Assembly: GCF_037975245.1 (NCBI RefSeq)
Contig: NC_092568.1
Location: 8,567,001 to 8,631,000, forward strand
Direction of reading: 5' to 3'
Length of the DNA: 64,000 nt
From: Apostichopus japonicus
Lineage: Eukaryota > Echinodermata > Holothuroidea > Aspidochirotida > Stichopodidae
Below the pieces are notes generated by a model. The model saw only the letters and a list, made by a program, of their open reading frames with translations. It ran no database searches and was not told the origin of the DNA. Made by a program: the position numbers and the translations under genes. This document shows, one piece after another, positions 36,024-47,894 of this stretch. Positions within the stretch are counted from its first letter, which is position 1. Each line of letters starts with the position of its first letter.

Positions 36024-37090
36024 TAGTTGTACTCGGCGTACCCATGCTGCTGTACTCGGCGTACTGATGCTGTTGTACTCGGTGTACTAATGCTGTTTTA
36101 CTTGGCGTACTCAAGCTTTTGTACTCGACGTACTCATGCTGTTGTACTCGGTGTACTCATACTGCTGTACTCGGCGTACTCATGCTGTTGTACTCGGCGT
36201 ACTCACGCTGTTGTACTCGGCGTACCCATGCAGTTGTACTCGGCCTTCTCATGCTGTTGTACTCGGCGTACCCATGCAGTTGTACTCGGCCTTCTCATGC
36301 TGTTGTACTCGGCGTGTGCATGCTGTTGTACTCGGCGTGCTAATGCTGTTGTACTCGGCGTACTCATGCTGTTGTACTCGGCGTATGCATGCTGTTGTAC
36401 TCGGCGTGTGTATTCTGTTGTACTCGGCGTATTCATGCTGTTGTACTCGGTGTACTCATGCTGTTGTACTCGGCGTTCTCATGCTGTTGTACTCGGCGTA
36501 CTCACGCTGTTGTACTCGGCGTTCCCATGCAGTTGTACTCGGCCTTCTCATGCTGTTGTACTCGGCGTGTGCATGCTGTTGTACTCGGCGTGCTAATGCT
36601 GTTGTACTCGGCGTACTCATGCTGTTGTACTCGGCGTACTCACGCTGTAGTACTCGGCGTACTCATGCTGTTGTACTCGGCGTACTCACGCTGTTGTACT
36701 CGGCGTACCCATGCAGTTGTATTAGGCCTTCTCATGCTGTTGTACTCGGCGTACTCATGCTGTTGTACTCGGCGTACATATGATGTTGTACTCGGCGTAC
36801 TCATGCTGTTGTGCCCGGCGTACTCATGCTGTTGTACTCGGCGTATGCATGCTGTTGTACTCGGCGTGTGTATTCTGTTGTACTCGGCGTATTCATGCTG
36901 TTGTACTCGGTGTACTCATGCTGTTGTACTTGGTGTACTCATGCTGTTGTACTCGGTGTACTCATGCTGTTGTACTCGGCGTACTGATGCTGTTGTACTC
37001 GGTGTACTAATGCTGTTTTACTTGCCGTACTCAAGCTGTTGTACTCGGCGTACTCATGCTACTATACTCGGCGTACTCACGCTGTTGTAC
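36024..37090 (+). repeat. 23-bp minisatellite, about 46 units
   Basis: Tandem array with unit TGTTGTACTCGGCGT followed by ACTCATGC (23 bp). By eye about 46 units can be laid out, all exactly 23 bp, differing only by substitutions. Variant blocks recur: units carrying GTACTGATGC, GTACTAATGC and ACTCAAGC occur in the same order at both ends, and a GTATGCATGC / GTGTGTATTC / GTATTCATGC / GGTGTACTC block occurs near 36380-36475 and 36840-36930. This indicates internal segmental duplication. All three forward frames remain open for 190-250 codons because 23 is not a multiple of three and no unit contains a forward stop. It is not a gene and not a CRISPR array, since there are no spacers. Confidence 0.95.
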
Positions 37091-37850
37091 TGGTACTATA
37101 CAAACCTGCTCAATTTTAATTCTGTTGTTAGGCTAATTTATTAACTATAGTTAGCAAACTAACAATGTAACGTCGAAATCACGTTTCCCATTTGAATGAA
37201 CAGAACCGATCGACATCTTTTTTAATTTTATCTTTTAGATTTTCATGATGGATAAATAAAAAAGGCCATACATTTGCATATATAAATTAAACATGCACGT
37301 GATATTTAATATACGGATTCAGTTAAACGATGACTTCGCCGTTGCGGATTTTAAATGATCTGAGAGAGAATAATTATGAACATAAATCAATCAATCAAAG
37401 TTCGCAGAATCAGCGAAAATATATACGGTTAAATTTCTTCCTTTCTGAAAGATTAATCTTTCCGTTTCAATTCTCATAATCATTTCCCTAATGACTTTAT
37501 CTCATCTGCAGCCTTGTAAGTGTACGTGTTTATAAACCAACCATCATACATAAAATATCATAATTGGTATCATAAAGTATAATCACAGAGTATCATAGAT
37601 GTCATCACAACGTATCGTGAATAATCAAAGAATATTTATCATTGTAGAAGCCATCCCCTTCAATCTAAGTCAACCGCTCTGTGCTATATGATACATAAAG
37701 TACAATTTTTCAAATTTTGCTGTGACACTTCTTGTTTTAAAACAGTCCTTTATAAATCGTATTTACCATCGCAAACTACCATAGTTATCATCGCAAACTA
37801 CCGTTAGTATCATCACAGAACATCATATCATAACGACCATTTATCTTAGT

Positions 37851-37853
<3 letters not shown>

Positions 37854-37894
<41 letters not shown>
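37854..37894. repeat. (TA)n microsatellite
   Basis: About 40 bp of TA repeats. It directly adjoins the 3' end of the minus-strand SINE fragment next to it and may be that element's tail. Confidence 0.85.
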
Positions 37895-37897
<3 letters not shown>

Positions 37898-37982
37898 GAA
37901 ATCGTAGTGAGTTTGAAAATCCGGAACAGTGAAAAAACTTTCAGCCTCCACCGGGATTCGAACCCGGACCTCCCGCTGTATA
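37895..37982 (-). mobile_element. tRNA-derived SINE fragment (T-arm half)
   Basis: On the minus strand, CCGGG-TTCGAAT-CCCGG is a perfect tRNA T-arm with the B-box GGTTCGAATCC, followed by TGGAGGC as an acceptor-like 3' strand. The D-arm and anticodon arm are missing on the 5' side. A unique tail with a run of six T leads into the (TA)n array. This fits a 5'-truncated tRNA-type SINE with a TA tail and not a working tRNA gene. Confidence 0.6.
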
Positions 37983-38573
37983 TATAAGCTATTATCATAA
38001 AGTATCATCAAAAGTGAATTAATATAGTTACAACAGTTTTGTATGCCATAGATTCTTTAACCTTTTTCTTTTGTATGTTAGGCTGTAGGAGTGAATAACT
38101 TCCCACTAAAGTTTGATGCCTCCTTCCATGCAAACGTGCGTTATTGTTGATAGCCTGCTTGATTTCATTCCACGAAGGTTGTCATTAGCTCCAGTTACTT
38201 GTACTCATCCATTATTGACTGGGCTCATTTGCTTAAATTAGTAAGAGTTGTCTATTTTCACGCCGAAAGTACATACGGCTAACCTTATAACTTTTAGCAA
38301 AACAAATAAGGGGGGGAAACATTTCCAATCTTATTAACAGTCAATTTGTTACTCTTAAACGTGAAGGTGGTACTCCTTGAGCACGTCTCTGTACGTGCTG
38401 TTCCCTGACTAGCAAACATTTGTGTTAGTAAGTTGATTGTTGGTAAGGACAACCAATACATTGCCGTTCGTGTCTTTCTCATTACTCGAGTTATTTGATG
38501 TATTCTCCAACGGAGTCCCATGGAAAATTAGGGAGCAGGTACCGGAGGGGATTAAATGTAACTGTCCTTGTTA

Positions 38574-38593
38574 AAGAGAGAGAGAGAGAGAGG
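38574..38593. repeat. (AG)n run
   Basis: A short run of AG units followed by G-rich purine sequence to about 38650. Confidence 0.8.
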
Positions 38594-38889
38594 TGGAGGT
38601 GGAGAGGGAGGGGGGGGGGAGGAATAAACTAGAGAGAAAAGAGGAGACAGACAGGAAAAGAGAAATCCTCTTCATATTATTTTCTGAACAATTATCGAAA
38701 CATTGACAGAACTTTTGAAATTTGCAATAAGTTCACAGATTTTGGCAAGAACTTGAATACATAATCTGACCAAACAGTTTAATAGAACGCTCTAGTGATG
38801 ATAAACCTGCTAGATATGCGAAAATAGTCATAAAGTTAAGAAAAAACGTGCAACACACTTTTTCAACATTGCTTTGTATGGTTGTTTTG

Positions 38890-38939
38890 GAATATATATA
38901 TATATATATGTTAAGATATATATATATATATATGTTAAG

Positions 38940-38985
<46 letters not shown>

Positions 38986-38986
38986 G

Positions 38987-39060
<74 letters not shown>

Positions 39061-39078
39061 CCTATATATATACACATA
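38890..39078. repeat. (TA)n array with TATAGGCCTATA
   Basis: About 190 bp of TATATA with GTATA and GTTAAGATA interruptions, ending in the TATAGGCCTATA palindrome and a short TG run. Gives spurious Tyr/Ile frames on both strands. Confidence 0.9.
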
Positions 39079-39586
39079 TGTGTGTGTGTGTAATGGTTTT
39101 CACACGTTTTCGTGGTCACGTCAACTGCGCAACGCAGTTATCACTGAATTTGGTACCGTTAAGGTGCTTTAAAGTCCCTTTTACCAATAATGTCGGAAAT
39201 CACTGGAACGAAATCTTAAGTTTGAAAAAAACACAGAGATTTCGAGATTTTGAAGAATTGTTTAAGTTTTTTTTAAATTTATTTTTAAATTTAACCATAT
39301 TTATACGATAATGATTATGATTGCGTTATTCTCTCATCTTTCAGTATCTTAGCGAGTCATTAAGTGTCTGATATATTTCAGCCTCTGAGTAGAGCTTTAA
39401 GTCTATACTCACATATAATTGTCTATGTGGTAATGAGAAGGTACCGTAATAAGATGACATTAAATACTCGAGGATACTTACGATCACTATATAAAGTTAC
39501 ATGTGTTTCTTTGCTTTTATAGAGATGAATAGTTCAGTTTATGTTGCGCGTCACGTGTGTATCCCGGGCAAATAGTTAAATTATTA

Positions 39587-39652
39587 GGAGTGTTACCTCA
39601 GTGGGTAACGCCGGTGCCTTTCAATCATAAGGTCCCGAGTTCGAGTCACTCC
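39587..39652 (+). mobile_element. tRNA-like head of a SINE
   Basis: GGAGTG at the start pairs with CACTCC at the end. TTACCTCAGTGGG is A-box-like, GCCTT/AAGGT forms an anticodon-like stem, and GAGTTCGAGTC is B-box-like. At 66 nt, with a poor T-stem, it is too short for a good tRNA gene. A SINE head, or a decayed tRNA pseudogene, is the better reading; the SINE body would extend to the right by an unknown length. Confidence 0.5.
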
Positions 39653-42334
39653 AAGTTTAATGTATATGTCGTCCAGTTACAGAGTTGTTGACAATTGACA
39701 ATTCATAATCATGGACGTTAAATATGAAACTCAGAGACTGACTTTGGTCAGCTTGCGGCTTTGATAAGCTAATGTTGGCTTCTTCGCTAGTTCCTGTTTG
39801 CAGGAGGATCTAAAATACATGTTCTGCTTAAAGGGATAGTCATTCACGGAAAGAAAATTTAGAGGGCGTCTCATTTTCTGCTTCAAAATCAATATAAACC
39901 AAGGCCGTCCTTCAACATGAGTGATTGGTTTCCTTTGTAATGAATCTCAGCTACGGTGAGCTAGTTTGCTGCTTCGATACGAATTTTGAGCAATCGTATA
40001 CTTTCATTGCCTGCAAAACTTTGTTCAAGACTGTCTTTTCACTTAACATTTTTAGTTTGCTTTTATCCTTTTATTTCCTGAAATCTCTTGTCGGTCGGTT
40101 CTCTATCGATAGGAGAGTGACTGAGGCTTTGATGCCACCTCAAGCATACATTAATGTTGGGATCGTTTTCGTATACATGGTAATTTAGGGCTGAGTAGCA
40201 TATGCAGTTGTATAAGAGCGCAAGAATTGCTTAGAGGAGAAGGCAACACTTTCAATATTATTGGCCTAACTTAATATATATGCATGTGATGAGCAACCCA
40301 CGCCCCGCCCCGCACGCATGACGAGGAAAGAAAACCGATTTTATCTGCAAAAGTTCTAAATTTACCAAAACGTCTTATTTGTTGATATTCGCCTCCCTTG
40401 TAAATAACTGACTTAATAACTGAATACGTGAGAAATGGATAATCTGAGGATTTTTTTGTCTATTAAAATTGCTCGTCATTTTATTGTCGGAGTTTTCTTA
40501 CACGGTATCATTCCATCAATGCCCATGTGTCACGTGTGAGTGATGCCAAGCACTTTAATTATAACATTTAGTAAAAATGTTGGCTAAGTAATTTATATTT
40601 CTGAATATGTGACTTGGCCTAATTTTTTACCGAGAACGCGACGATAAAATTGGAATCGGGTTTAATTTAAATGTATGTCCTTACCAACATCCCATTTACA
40701 TTGTGGATAACAGTGACGCCCCCCCCCCCCCATTACATCCCTCTTCCCAAACTTAAGGATATTGGACCATTTAATGTGTGACGTGAACATGAGAACTTTG
40801 GACAATGACTGTTGGTATGTGTTTGAATACTTCATAAAGTAGGCCTAATGAACAGTTGGTGCTTTAGAATCACTTTTTTTGCATAAAAAACGCGGTCTGC
40901 GTGATGTATCTAAGTGTCTTTAATTTCATGACGCATTCATGTTGAGACAATCCCTTTAGCTTCTTTAACCGTTTCGATACTTTTCTGATAAATATCTATT
41001 TGTTTCATTAGGCCTGAGGTGTAGGATTTGTTTTTTTGCGTTGGTGGGGGCTTGATTGTTCATTCATCATAGAAAAATACTTGTAACGTTGTGAGTGTTT
41101 GGAGCCACAATATGATGCGACGTGAATTCTAACCTTGGTTGCAAGACTTGACAATGTATAATATTAGTTTAGTGAATCCCAAGTGTAATACTAGGAAGCC
41201 TACATAGTTTATTTGAAACTTCACTTATGTGATGATCATGGGTGAATACCGGCTTATATCAAGTACTCCATTATCAAATAGTGTCCAAATAATCACAACT
41301 TGGTATGGTAGGTGTGTTATTTATACTCGCAACCATTCCTGCAGTCAAGGGACCCTTCATTAAACATCTCTATTCGACCCAACAGTGCACCTCATTTTTA
41401 GCTCTTTATCAAATACTGAGGGAGGTGAAGGCGTCCCATTCATCATGCCTGAGATAAAAAAAAAGTGAACGAAAGGTTTGGAAACCAGACTAAGAACATA
41501 ATGAAGGAAAATTTGAAGTTCACAAATCACAACCGAGAAATACCAATTCCACGGAAGACTCCTCTGAACAAGTTTACATAGCAGCAACTGTCTAATATAT
41601 AGGTCTAGCTGAGGGACCCTAGTGGTTGTAGGGTGGTAAACAAAACGCACCATATGGGTGTTAAATGTATAACTGTAATAATTTGTTCATGTGCACTGCA
41701 TGTTGGATGAAAAGTGGAATTGGATACTAAAGTGGAATTCATGTAAAAGGTTTTGCTGATAATTGAGCCTACCATTTATTGTACCCATATCCTATATTAG
41801 CCTCTATCTACTGAATAGAGAAAAAGCTTACTATGGTACAGCGTATACTATGCCGTGATAGCCTCTCACAAATTTGTGTTTAAATTCCCAGTCAGTTTTC
41901 CGTTGTTGACTTAAAGTTGTTTTTTTCTACAATCAGTCCTTACTACACCTCTAGACGAATTGAAAAACATGTAAAATTCATATCAACAGCAGTTTGAAAT
42001 ATGCTATACCATTCTCATAGACTTGGCGATATCATACATAAGGTTATGACAAGTACAGGTTAACTGACGGCGCTATTTCAGAAAGTGGCGGTACTGCAAT
42101 AAATTTAGGGGCAAAACAAAATTCCACAGTTAGTACATTTCGCGAAACTACACCAACGCTAGGCTAGAACTGAATTTGCACTTGGCCTAGCAACCACTGA
42201 GATGAGTGTAGGCTTCACTGCTTTAGTCCATAATTTTAATTTATAAAGTCTTTGGGATGCAAGAAAAGCACAAAATCCTTTCAAGCTGTAAGTAAGAGTA
42301 GCAGTTAGGCCGTTATTTGTCTGCAGAAGTAGAA

Positions 42335-44159
42335 ATGGCCTCTTCGGAAAGTGAGAGCCTATTCTCTTTTGAAGTGGCCGTGGAATACCTTCGTGTTGAT
42401 GCTGCTACTGTAGCATGTCGTTTCCCTGCTGTGGCTATACGTCTACTGGACTTTCCAACATTACTAATTCCCAACTTGGAAAAAGACGAGCGAGACCGTT
42501 TTAAAACATCCTTTCTGTTCGATTCATATGAGGAACTTCCTCTGAGATTTAAAGAATTACTAGATTCTAGAGGTAACTTTCAATTTAATAAAGGAAAATC
42601 CTGCATGTTTAAATTTGACCTGACTGCACTTCATGATCATTTGCAAAATGTACCATTGTATGCCATGATAACAGACCTGTGGGGTGATGTGGCCAAGCTT
42701 GTCGGTGTAAGCACCATCCCATTATCTGACATTATTGCCCGCATGAAAAATGACGTGCAGTTAAAGGGTTTGTCTTATCCATCTGTCCATGGTCAGAAAG
42801 ACACTTTCCCTGTTTTCAACTTAATGGGGTCTCAAGTAGGGGTCGTTAGTTTGGGATATAGGTTGCTAAGCTTAGGCACAAGTCTGATTCCACACATACC
42901 AGCTTCTTCCATCTTACAAGGGAGTAAACAAGATGGACGTGAAAGCAGCAGAGATGTTGATCTAAGCCTTCCCAGAAAGCAACCAATTGACCATGTAGGT
43001 GATATAAGTAAGGAGGCTGTGAAAGAAACCCCTCACCCTCAGCATTATTTGCAACAAAAAGCCGATCCAGAAACATGCATAATATCAGGTGATATCGACC
43101 GACAGAATCCAAATTATTTGACAAATTCAGCTGGTAAAATTCAACAAGACCTTGAGCATAATCATCAGGAAACGCAAACAAACTTTAAGCGAGACAAAGA
43201 CAGTAGAGGTACAAGACGGGTCCATGTGAATGAATATACTGACGTTGGAGTAGTTAGTAATACACATTGTCCTCCCCCATTGATATTTAATGCGCAATGG
43301 GATTCAAAAGTAAAGAAAAGTTCAACAGTTCCTGAGAGGAATCGTTATGATCATGATAAGAGACAGTTTTCTGTTGAAGAACCAAGCTGGAGTGACTCTT
43401 CAGAATCTTATCCTAGTAAGTCTGTAGAACTAAATTATAGGCTACAAGACGTATCACCCGAGAAAGTACGTAAAGTTGTGAAACGATCAACAGGAAAGAG
43501 ATTGGATCAAATGCCTCCTCAGTCTACAAATAAAGCTCCACATCAAGACTTGGTAAGATCTGAAACGGCCATGACAGGTGGGAGGACTCTACCAATTTTA
43601 ACTGCCCTTTTGAAAGAATTATCTATTTTAACTGGGGCAAGTTCAGAAAATGAATTTCAGAAAGGTATGGAGGAATTTCTGATGGAAAGTAAAGAAAACA
43701 TTGAACCTTCACTTTTGGATCATGAGCATGAGAGTCACAATTATAGTAGCACTCCAGGGTACAAAGCTCAACCCGATGCAGGCCAGGCTCCTTATCACCA
43801 AAAGCATCAATCGTGCAGACACAAACATTGTGCAAAGCCATCGAAACCAGTCCCATCCACCAAGGGCTGGTTGAGACAAGAACCTGTCTTCAACAAGAGG
43901 GAGACAAAACTTCATTTTAAGATGACTTACTCTCAAAAGCTGAGACTGAAGAAAAATAATCCAGAAATGTTAAAGACTATAGAGGCGGAGGAAGAGAGGC
44001 AGTCGTTGCTAAGGAATGTAGAATATAGCCAGGAGAAGACAAGAATAAACCAGAAGAGGAAAACAAGGGCGAAATATTCCAGATCTTCATCAGTGCACTC
44101 ATACGTCTCCCATCCTCCCGATGAACCAACAGCTGTTGCAAGACTCCGGAATTTGAAAG
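42335..44159 (+). CDS. MAP10: MAP10 coding exon 1
   Basis: Encodes residues 1-608 plus one base. The frame stays open to 44218, but the donor GAAAG|GTACCG fits a downstream exon in phase. Reading on would add 19 residues, starting with the poor-looking TVKKCDKPE. Confidence 0.88.
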
Positions 44160-47100
44160 GTACCGTAAAAAAATGTGACAAACCAGAACGTTTTTTTTTC
44201 CTTGCTTTGTGTACATAGATTGAAAAAGTGTAAGTGGTTGATTCTTCCAAAGTTCATGTAATAGAAATTACTTGAATGCACTTTCGTGGCAAGGCAAGGG
44301 ATTAGTCTTCTTTCCTTTCATGCTACAGTTCACCCTGCGTTACCCTTCCAGGCCCCAAATGTTCTGACGTATCTAAATTACAAGTGCCAGCTGACCTTGA
44401 ATCTATGAGAGTATACTTACTGTACAACAGATATGTCTTCAGTTTTCGTTTAATGTCAGGAAATATACACTGTAGTAGTGTATCTTACAGTACCACATGT
44501 GTTATATTTGCTTTCAGTTTGGAAAAACCAATCCAGTGATATGCTGTTCATCACATGTGACTATGCAAGTGTAAAAGTACTGGAAATTTGGCAGTACAGC
44601 AATGAGAAGTATAATAATTAACATCAGAATTCCCACATGTGGTCAGTGCATAAGATCTAAGAACTCCTAAGAAAGAACAATAGATTAAAAATGGAGGAAC
44701 TTTATATAACATTAATCATTTAATTTGTCATTTATGATAGATACTGTAGTGCTCAAATCTATATTTCACTGTTTCGTACTGTTTATATGCCAAACTTTCC
44801 TTCTATTCCTCAGGAGGTACGTTCAAGTTACCATCAAGAGGCAGGCCACCAGTACCAACGCCAAGGATATCCCCTACATTTGAGGAACAAGATGACATAA
44901 TACTAGGGCAGAACAAGGAACAAGAACCGTCAGTAGATAAGCATGGTGATTTTCCTCCCCGTTCTCAACATGACAGATATGGTAAGTCTTGGTCATAAGT
45001 TTACTCCATCCTTCTTGATGATTCTTCTGAGTATAGTTCAAATTGCAGCTTTACGTCTAAAATAACTTCCTTCTTAAGACATAGGCAAAGTAATATTACT
45101 GATGAATAATATGAAAGGAAAATACCATCATTTAATCCTGCTTGAAATCATTCATAAGAAGTATCTTTGTACACTGTATGTGTATCTTTGATTAACCCAG
45201 TCCGAGATTGTTGTACGCTAAGAAATATTCACCATTCAATCTATTATAAATGCAATTGTTTTCCTTTTTTTCATACTGATATGTAGAAGGCTGATTCATA
45301 TTCCCGTCATTTGATTTTTGGTACCATGGCAAATTGGAAATCAGTAATATCAGGAAAGGGTTCTGTTAAGTGGAGATGTTGGCCACCGCTTAAAGTAGTG
45401 TAATGCTGGGGGATAGAGTTGTCCATTGGCGTAACAACAGCATAAAGATACCTTTGAAAATATCAATGTAAATTAAAACACATATTTCTTTAACAAAATT
45501 GTTTATCCTTTACAGGGCATTTTCGGAGCCATATAACTATGAACTATATATCGTTTTTGGTTTTTATCAACTTGTGATGTGAATTGTGAATAGACATACT
45601 GATTTCCTCCCAGGAGCCAATTGTGGTGAAATATGTCGGGGTGTCCCAGCCTAGAATGAGAGGGGAACTGAGGGATGCCAAAAGGGCAAAAAAATATGAA
45701 TTCTCTACACTAGCTTCTTTATGTGTGGTGTGAGCATGTATCTTGTTTTTATAGTTTGTAATAAAAGTATCGTTGAAGGTGGAAACTTGATACTTGTGAC
45801 AACTGATATGTGGATGCTCTTCATCCACTATGAGAACTTTCTCTTGGTTGGAGAAGGTCAAAGGTCTGTTGAGCTTATTGACCAATCAAGATAATGCAGG
45901 AAGAGAGTAATCATGAGCCAGTCAGATGGTCAAATGTATATCAATAAGAAGTGGAGATGACTTGTAAATTATTTGACTGTTGTGATGTCAGAGAAATAGT
46001 GATTTAGAAGATAAAAAAAAGTCTTGCAAATGGGAATCTGACAGTAGTGCAGTATCATCCAAAGCGACTTTATTTAACACAGCTGATATGGGCCATGTGA
46101 TTATCCAGCATCAATTGAAAGAACATTCTCTGTGATCCCTTGCGTTCAAAAACCGAAAATATTTGTAAGGGGTAACTAATGGAGGAAGCTTGTTAAACGG
46201 TTTGAATCTTCAATGATACTTAAGATAATGCTAAGAATATTCTAAGATCGGTACTCAGAGTTGAATGCGGAGCTTGCATAAGCCGCAGTGTCTGCATTGT
46301 AATGATGAAGTTATTGGTCATATTTAAGAAATGCTACCTTACTATTCTGAAATGATTCTTTTCCTAGATCTAACTTCCAGTGAGAAGAGTAGCAGAAGCA
46401 TCGAAGTATTTATTCCAAATCCATCTTTATTGGAGTCAGATGCAGACAGTGGAAGTGAAGAAGAATACCTTGACAATCAGGAGCAGGAAAAGAAAGCCAC
46501 AAGTGAAAGAAAAGGCGCAGAAGTCCATCCAAGAATCCCTGGTATTCTAACGGAATCTCCAGAATCAGAGAGCAAAGGTCGCGTTTCTCGTCAGGGTTCG
46601 AACCAGTCCAATCATTCTCAGGGATCCGGAGGTTCTCATAGTCACAGAGGAAGCTACTCTGATGACAGTTTTGACGATTCGAAAAGTAGTTACCACACTC
46701 CAAGAGATGAAAGTGATGACGACCAGAGGAAAGACGAAGGGGAGAGGAAAGACGAAGAGAAGAGGAGAAATGAAGAGGAGAGGTTGGAGATGAGATCAGA
46801 TGAAGGAACAGGATCTCTTTCTGTTTCTGTTTCTCCTGAGTTTACTAGTATTACTCCTGAATCTCAAAAGGATATCTTGTCAGAGAATGATCAAACTCCT
46901 GTTGTTCATAATGATACCGATAACAGCGATCACGAAGAACAAAGTAGAGATATCAAACAAAGGTTACTAAAGATGCAGGAAAATTTAGAATTTGAAAAGG
47001 TCAAAAGTATCACCAAGGGCAGAGGAAGTGAACACCTTCCTCCATCAGTCTCATCGAGATTAGAACTACCCCGGCCTCCTCTTTCATCTACGTCACCCAT

Positions 47101-47428
47101 CCCACAACCGAGGAACCCTCAGTCAAAGATCGTGATGACGAAACCGATGAGTCTTAACGACGATATGTACGGCGAGTCTGTCGAGGTCAATCTACCGTCG
47201 GATTTGTCAACATCCTTTGATTCTCACGATCAGAGGCCTCGCGTTAATCCTCTTGAGTCATCTCAAGATGGGATTAGAGATAGTAGTATTAATCAGAGTG
47301 ATAGATTTAAGAGCTTGGATGTCATCCAATCAGAGTCAGAGGATATCGATGAAGATGAGCAAAATGATAGCAAGGACGATGCTTACTCTGAAGATTTTGT
47401 GTCAGATTTTGAAGACAGTGACAACTGA
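42335..47428 (+). CDS. MAP10: Microtubule-associated protein 10 (MAP10), three coding exons
   Basis: Cytoskeletal protein; the human protein (MTR120/KIAA1383) binds microtubules and acts in cell division. Exons are 42335-44159, 44814-44981 and 46368-47428, with GT-AG junctions and matching phase 1, giving 1017 aa (about 905 in human). The N-terminal 190 residues form the family's conserved region: LFSFEVAVEYL, VAIRLLDFPTLLI, GKSCMFKFDLTALHDHL and VGVSTIPLSDI, then FPVFNLMG and VGVVSLGYRL, which look C2-like. A basic, probably helical segment follows near residues 525-600 (YSQKLRLKKNNPEM; RKTRAKYSR). The tail is acidic and ends around DDAYSEDFVSDFEDS, a motif type seen at MAP10 C-termini. The first in-frame ATG lies 33 nt after an in-frame TAG at 42299-42301. 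Middle regions are low-complexity and poorly diagnostic. Confidence 0.93.
44160..44813 (+). other. MAP10: MAP10 intron 1
   Basis: 654 bp, GT-AG. No other feature seen. Confidence 0.85.
44814..44981 (+). CDS. MAP10: MAP10 coding exon 2
   Basis: A 168-nt exon between ATTCCTCAG| and TATG|GTAAGT, in phase 1 at both ends. It encodes a Pro-rich segment (KLPSRGRPPVPTPRISP) followed by an acidic/Gln-rich stretch. It is too short and interrupted to stand as an ORF of its own, but splices cleanly on both sides. Confidence 0.85.
44982..46367 (+). other. MAP10: MAP10 intron 2
   Basis: 1386 bp, GT-AG. An antisense open frame at 45544-45885 has no recognised family and is probably fortuitous. Confidence 0.8.
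46368..47428 (+). CDS. MAP10: MAP10 coding exon 3
   Basis: Acceptor TTTCCTAG|AT restores the frame as D-LTSSEKSS. A second AG at 46380 would shift the frame and is rejected. Encodes a Ser/Asp/Glu-rich tail with a charged helix-like run (DDQRKDEGERKDEEKRR) and the C-terminal YSEDF motif. Stop TGA at 47426-47428. Confidence 0.9.
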
Positions 47429-47833
47429 GATGAAACTGCTATTTAATAATCTCATCAAGTATCATCAAATCTCATCATAATCTCAACAAATCTCATCAGC
47501 CTGCCAAAAGGCAGCCCATGCTAAGATAAGAATTAAGTAGTCAACTTTGACATGAGGAGATAGCCCTGTACTGTACATCATCGTTGTTGGTGACTGCAGG
47601 GACTAACTTATGTGGATACTCATATTGTAGCAATATGCTATATGAAATGGGCAAATTGCTATACAAATTCAAATTGTCAGTCTTTGAACACAGAACAATG
47701 GTATTTTCCTATATATTTCTTTATGTATATCCTACGAAAAGTCTTAAATGACTGAGCTGCACTATGAGAGCAGTTAATTATTCCCCGTAACTGAAATTTT
47801 AAGCCTTGTTGTTTTCTGTGAGACAAAATTTGT

Positions 47834-47894
47834 CATTTAGCCTCTGAAGGAGATCCTGCTAGGATCGAAACGTCAGGCCAACTTATTTTTACAC
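47834..47894 (+). mobile_element. ~60-bp dispersed insertion, copy C
   Basis: A 61-bp insertion flanked by a perfect 13-bp direct repeat AGACAAAATTTGT (47821-47833 and 47895-47907). It contains GCCT, CTGAAGG, GATCC-TGCTA-GGATC, GAAAC, GTC and AGGC, and ends in TTTTTACAC. It is homologous to the copies near 24.74 and 34.8 kb. It lies in the probable 3' UTR of MAP10, so it may be transcribed in the sense orientation. Confidence 0.8.

Larger units (their letters stand above)
37091..42334. other. Intergenic between minisatellite and MAP10
   Basis: No further protein-coding gene is recognised. The stretch holds two tRNA-derived fragments, (TA)n arrays, an AG run and, at the right end, the MAP10 5' flank. 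Open frames near 38.3-38.5, 39.9-40.2 and 41.4-41.65 kb resemble no family I know. Confidence 0.55.

Noticed and set aside
36024-37090. CRISPR-like array
   Set aside because: Repeats are contiguous with no unique spacers, and the DNA is animal nuclear sequence.
36027-37144. Long Cys/Leu-rich forward frames of 189-251 codons
   Set aside because: They are translations of the 23-bp minisatellite. All three frames are open because the unit lacks forward stops; no coding signal beyond the repeat.
39587-39652. Functional tRNA gene
   Set aside because: The acceptor ends pair, but the T-stem is poor and the length is too short. A SINE head or pseudogene is more likely.
42185-42200. Possible RFX X-box half (CCTAGCAACC) upstream of MAP10
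   Set aside because: Only one half-site matches; too weak to report as a regulatory element.
42846-43181. 111-codon minus-strand frame, and similar frames at 43623-44281
   Set aside because: Antisense shadows of MAP10 exon 1.
45544-45885. 113-codon minus-strand frame in MAP10 intron 2
   Set aside because: No recognised family and no supporting splice structure.
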